Positions 62,374-64,000 of a stretch of DNA of 64,000 nucleotides are shown here, in pieces. Under the pieces are notes generated by a model. That model worked only from the letters and a program-made list of their open reading frames with translations, did not search any database and was not told the DNA's origin. Source of the stretch: Sporosarcina highlanderae (GTDB lineage: Bacteria > Bacillota > Bacilli > Bacillales_A > Planococcaceae). The DNA is taken from positions 1 to 64,000 of the forward strand of contig NZ_JAROCC010000001.1 in assembly GCF_030433715.1 (NCBI RefSeq). The letters are read 5' to 3'. Made by a program: the position numbers and the translations under genes. Position 1 is the first letter of the stretch. Every line of letters begins with the position of its first letter.

Positions 62374-64000
62374 TTGTCCCACCTTTGCCATGTTTCTGGC
62401 CCACCAATGACAAGATTTTGTTCCACCTCTGCCATGCACAGGACCACCCTCCTTTATACTTGAGATGCACCTAATGGTGCAAATCAAATATAAAGGAGGG
62501 TTTTTTGTGATTAAATATCGGGAAATCTTGAGGCTCCATGCCCAGGGGATTAGTCAAAGGGGCATTGCCTCAAGTACTTCAAACTCTAGGACAACGATAC
62601 GGGAGGTGGTGAAAAGGGCCGAAGAACGCAACATTAGCTGGCCATTGGAGGAAGAATTAACGGATCATGACTTACAAGAGATGTTGTTTCCAGAGAAACA
62701 TGCCTCTAATGATTTTAGACGAAAACCGGACTGTGACTACATTCATAAAGAACTGGCAAAGCCGGGCGTTAATTTGACTCTCTTATGGGAGGAATATTCT
62801 CTTAGCTGTAGGTCAAATGAAGAAATCCCATATAGCTATCGTCAGTTCTGCAGGATCTATCATGACTATGCCCGCAAAACGAAAGCTACCATGCGTATTA
62901 AGCGTAAACCAGGAGAGCTTTTGGAAGTTGATTGGGCGGGGCAAACAATGTCAATAAGAGATCATCTAACCGGCGAAGATATCCCAGTACACATTTTTGT
63001 TTCTGCCCTTCCGTGCAGCCAATACGCTTATGTAGAAGGTTTTCTTTCGATGAATGCAGAGTCATGGATCACGGCTCATATTCATGCATTCAAGTTTTAT
63101 GGAGGGGTTCCAAGAATCATTGTTCCTGATAATCTGAAGACAGGTGTAGTAAAGGCTTCAAAGTATGAACCAATCATCCACGCGGGATATCAGGAGATGG
63201 CTGAGCATTATCACACGACGATTGTGCCTGCGCGCGTTCGTCACCCAAAAGATAAGGCAAGCGCTGAAAGTACAGTAGGTCATATTTCAACATGGATTAT
63301 CGCTTCACTTCGAAACCAAGAGTTTTTCAGTTTAGGAGAGTTAAATGACGCGGTTCATGAGAAGCTAGAGGAATTTAACCACAAACCTTTTCAAAAGAAG
63401 CAAGGAAGCAGACACACGGCATTTAAAGAAGAAGAACACTTCGCATTAACACCGTTGCCTGCTTCAACATACGAAATCGCAACTTGGCGAATTGCGACCG
63501 TACAATATGATTATCACATAGTGGTGGATAAAATGTCTTACTCTGTTCCATATGATTATGTAAAGTACGAGGTTGATATTCGAGTCACAAGAACCATTGT
63601 GGAAGTATTTTATAAAGGCTTGCGAATCGCTTCGCACAAAAAACTGAAAGGAAAACCAGGACAATCCAATACCTTGTCTGATCACATGCCTAAGAAACAT
63701 AAGCAATACATTGATTTTGACGCTTCATATGTACGCCAATGGGGAAAGACTGCTGGTCCTAATATCTTGATCACCATTAATAGTATTTTAGCTTCTTATC
63801 GTGTTGAAAAACAAGCACTGAAGTCCTGTTTGGGACTAATTAAGTTGTCAGACACTTACTCAGTAGAACGGTTAGAAAAAGCATGTGAGCGTGCACTGAG
63901 ATATACAAGTAGACCTACACTTAAAAGCATTCAGACAATGCTTAAAAACGGACAGGATAAACTCCCTGTCATAATTGAAGAAGAAAGTGATCGAAAAGAA
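62374..64000 (+). mobile_element. IS21-family insertion sequence, left part
   Basis: The left end carries two direct repeats, TTGTCCCACCTTTGCCATG (62374) and TTGTTCCACCTCTGCCATG (62418), 44 bp apart, like the multiple terminal repeats of IS21 elements. The istA gene follows. The exact boundary cannot be fixed without the right end, and istB must lie beyond the window. Confidence 0.8.
62507..64000 (+). CDS. istA: IS21-family transposase IstA (runs off the window)
   Basis: At least 498 codons, open to the window end. Start is GTG, six bases after AAAGGAGGG. An N-terminal helix-turn-helix (ILRLHAQGISQRGIASSTSN) is followed by the DDE core: LLEVDWAGQTM gives the first Asp, RIIVPDNLKTGV the second, and DKASAESTVGHIS the Glu. 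The C-terminal part is the Mu-transposase-like beta-barrel. No stops interrupt it, so the element may still be active. It needs the helper ATPase IstB, expected just past the window. Confidence 0.93.
   Translation, partial: MIKYREILRLHAQGISQRGIASSTSNSRTTIREVVKRAEERNISWPLEEELTDHDLQEMLFPEKHASNDFRRKPDCDYIHKELAKPGVNLTLLWEEYSLSCRSNEEIPYSYRQFCRIYHDYARKTKATMRIKRKPGELLEVDWAGQTMSIRDHLTGEDIPVHIFVSALPCSQYAYVEGFLSMNAESWITAHIHAFKFYGGVPRIIVPDNLKTGVVKASKYEPIIHAGYQEMAEHYHTTIVPARVRHPKDKASAESTVGHISTWIIASLRNQEFFSLGELNDAVHEKLEEFNHKPFQKKQGSRHTAFKEEEHFALTPLPASTYEIATWRIATVQYDYHIVVDKMSYSVPYDYVKYEVDIRVTRTIVEVFYKGLRIASHKKLKGKPGQSNTLSDHMPKKHKQYIDFDASYVRQWGKTAGPNILITINSILASYRVEKQALKSCLGLIKLSDTYSVERLEKACERALRYTSRPTLKSIQTMLKNGQDKLPVIIEEESDRKE

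Overview
The window looks like chromosomal DNA of a low-GC Gram-positive bacterium of the Bacillales, most like the Planococcaceae (Sporosarcina or Lysinibacillus type). The reasons are strong AGGAGG ribosome sites with many TTG and GTG starts, SLH-domain surface proteins, two ComK-family proteins, CcpA-type cre sites and Bacillus-like families (UPF0316, AtoE, YifB/ComM). The genus is inferred, not shown. No rRNA, tRNA or CRISPR array was found.

The left part (1-36.7 kb) is mostly intact catabolic operons, each beside its own regulator. 0.2-5.1 kb: thiolase, acyl-CoA ligase and AtoE-type fatty-acid transporter, divergent from a TetR regulator with two palindromic operators. 5.8-11.6 kb: creatinase-like M24 protein, CocE-type hydrolase, a frameshifted BCCT transporter and a TetR regulator; a 23-bp motif is shared by two promoter regions. 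16.8-22.4 kb: TctABC tricarboxylate-type transporter, DUF1932 oxidoreductase, RraA-like aldolase and RpiR regulator. 28.8-35.6 kb: TRAP transporter, GH88 unsaturated glucuronyl hydrolase, KDG kinase, KDPG aldolase and LacI regulator, a route for unsaturated uronides. Between these lie three SLH proteins, a GNAT enzyme, comK, small orphan genes and four copies of a 146-bp element with 12-bp terminal inverted repeats.

The right part (37-62.4 kb) is an eroding accessory region. It holds about two dozen copies of a roughly 47-bp palindromic hairpin (arms GGTACCAGGTTCT and AGAACCTGGTACC), which I did not find in the first 37 kb. Many copies sit at the broken edge of a gene: threonine aldolase, KDPG aldolase, a winged-helix gene, DUF2442. 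Some bracket truncated duplicates of genes that are intact elsewhere in the window. A REP-associated tyrosine transposase (RAYT) lies in the same region, translationally coupled to comM. Defence-like genes are present: a protein with six zinc ribbons around a putative nuclease domain, a frameshifted membrane-anchored Mrr nuclease, a PLD-like protein, a PF10137-type TIR protein, and an unknown two-gene operon with a DUF6994-like member.

A theme across the window is a ComK-like plus winged-helix module found complete or broken at about 16, 24, 47 and 56 kb. The 56 kb copy lies near a sigma-70-family gene and comM, which suggests competence-related regulation. The right edge runs into an IS21-family element whose istA continues past the window.
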